Assembly (NCBI GenBank): GCA_902797125.1
Contig: CADBRS010000114.1
Coordinates: 1-5,943, forward strand
Direction of reading: 5' to 3'
DNA: 5,943 nucleotides
Origin: an uncultured Ruminococcus sp.
Lineage (GTDB): Bacteria; Bacillota; Clostridia; Oscillospirales; CAG-272
Shown here: piece by piece, positions 5,665-5,943 of the stretch
Position numbering within the stretch: position 1 is the first letter of the stretch
Layout of the letters: every line of letters begins with the position of its first letter
Program-made: the position numbers and the translations under genes
The notes under the pieces: model-generated
Told to the model about the DNA's origin: nothing
The model's database searches: none
The model's input: only the letters and a program-made list of their open reading frames with translations

Positions 5665-5700
5665 TCGTTTGACATGCTTTCGATCCCCAAATACAACGCA

Positions 5701-5728
5701 ATTCTCATTCAGTAAATTATTCTCATTC
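5701..5728. repeat. Pair of 10-bp direct repeats upstream of the HD-GYP promoter
   Basis: ATTCTCATTC occurs at 5701-5710 and again, identical, at 5719-5728, a period of 18 bp. On the minus strand this is GAATGAGAAT twice, roughly 70-100 bp upstream of the predicted start of the HD-GYP transcript. Position and spacing would suit a regulator binding site, but no known operator is recognised. Confidence 0.5.
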
Positions 5729-5795
5729 CGTTCAAATCGTTCACAGATTTCTCGGCATACCGCCCCAAGACATTACGCAAAAATGCTGCCTGTGG

Positions 5796-5835
5796 AAAAA
5801 GGCCGATAATCCTTGTAATGTAAGGACTACCGGCC
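5796..5835 (-). terminator. Strand-specific intrinsic terminator (proximal of a tandem pair)
   Basis: On the minus strand GGCCGGTAGTCCTT pairs with AAGGATTATCGGCC around a 7-nt loop. In RNA this is a 14-bp stem including two G-U pairs, followed at once by five T (5800-5796). In plus-strand RNA those two pairs become A/C mismatches and no T-run follows, so it points to minus-strand transcription from beyond the right edge. Confidence 0.8.
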
Positions 5836-5855
5836 ACGGAGTTGCTTCGAACTGT

Positions 5856-5886
5856 AAAAACGAGCGGCATGACTGGCATGCCGCTC
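5856..5886 (-). terminator. Intrinsic terminator (distal of a tandem pair)
   Basis: A perfect 10-bp stem pairs GAGCGGCATG (5862-5871) with CATGCCGCTC (5877-5886) around a 5-nt loop. On the minus strand it is followed by G and five T (5860-5856). It would end the transcript of a minus-strand gene lying beyond 5943, backed up by the second terminator. Confidence 0.75.
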
Positions 5887-5943
5887 AAAAGGGTGATAAT
5901 CATTAGGTTGAATCAGCCCCGGCGACCGCTCAATCAAGAACTC

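Larger units (their letters stand above)
5613..5943. other. Intergenic region between the HD-GYP gene and an off-window minus-strand gene
   Basis: This stretch holds the HD-GYP promoter, the direct repeats and two tandem minus-strand terminators. I see no convincing protein gene. Three minus-strand frames leave the right edge. One stops at TGA 5932-5930, about 45 nt before the first hairpin. Another stops at a TGA nearby (5914-5912). A third stays open to TAG 5829-5827 but would run through the distal hairpin and into the proximal stem. A stop near 5932 or 5914 fits the terminators better, but the upstream gene cannot be identified. Confidence 0.6.

Noticed and set aside
5669..5697. Plus-strand promoter-like TTGACA-N17-TACAAC
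   Set aside because: The -35 is perfect, but the -10 has two mismatches and nothing is encoded downstream on the plus strand within the window. It could drive a short antisense RNA but is unsupported.
5709..5903. A 64-codon minus-strand frame in the right intergenic region
   Set aside because: It runs through both tandem terminators, has no good ribosome binding site, and resembles no known protein.
1..5943. tRNA or rRNA genes, CRISPR arrays, insertion-sequence ends, prophage or defense genes
   Set aside because: I looked on both strands and found no regularly spaced repeats, transposase motifs, terminal inverted repeats or RNA gene signatures.

Overview
The window reads like a Gram-positive, Clostridia-type chromosome with a base composition near half G+C, probably from an uncultured anaerobic or gut lineage. 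The evidence is near-consensus sigma-A promoters, strong AAAGGAGG-type ribosome binding sites, a lipoprotein signal peptide, a SipW/S26B-type signal peptidase and short U-tailed terminators. No RNA gene, CRISPR array or insertion sequence is visible. The exact taxon cannot be read from the sequence.

Left part (1-664, plus strand). A 15-codon tail of a gene entering from the left ends at 50 and is followed by an intrinsic terminator (111-148). A promoter is nested inside that terminator (-35 at 127-132, -10 at 150-155). It drives a 91-residue peptide gene (244-519). The peptide combines a bacteriocin-like leader ending in Gly-Gly with a four-cysteine zinc-ribbon-like core. Its transcript meets a hairpin at 532-570 and a clear terminator at 636-664. 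The second of these is written inside the last codons of the convergent gene.

Middle part (645-3114, minus strand). A SipW-like signal peptidase (645-1352) starts at a UUG codon with an excellent ribosome binding site and its own promoter (1382-1410). It carries an unusual acidic, proline-rich insertion. Upstream of it is a lipoprotein solute-binding protein (1506-3017) with a perfect TTGACA/TATAAT promoter. Its ribosome binding site lies 25 nt from the AUG, and a small hairpin can close that gap. No permease or ATPase gene is present.

Right part (3129-5943, minus strand). An 823-residue c-di-GMP phosphodiesterase candidate has an N-terminal 7TM module, three more membrane segments, an extracellular double Cache domain and a complete HD-GYP domain. 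The Cache domain shows the residue pattern of amino-acid-sensing Cache domains. Its promoter lies at 5636-5664, with a pair of direct repeats upstream. Beyond that, two tandem minus-strand terminators (5796-5835 and 5856-5886) close a gene lying off the right edge.

How the genes may fit together. The sensor phosphodiesterase and the orphan binding protein are adjacent and co-oriented, with no terminator seen between them. A plausible but unproven reading is a nutrient-sensing module in which an extracellular ligand, free or bound to the binding protein, sets the c-di-GMP level. The Gly-Gly zinc-ribbon peptide is the least explained element. No maturation enzyme, C39 exporter or immunity gene is visible in the window.
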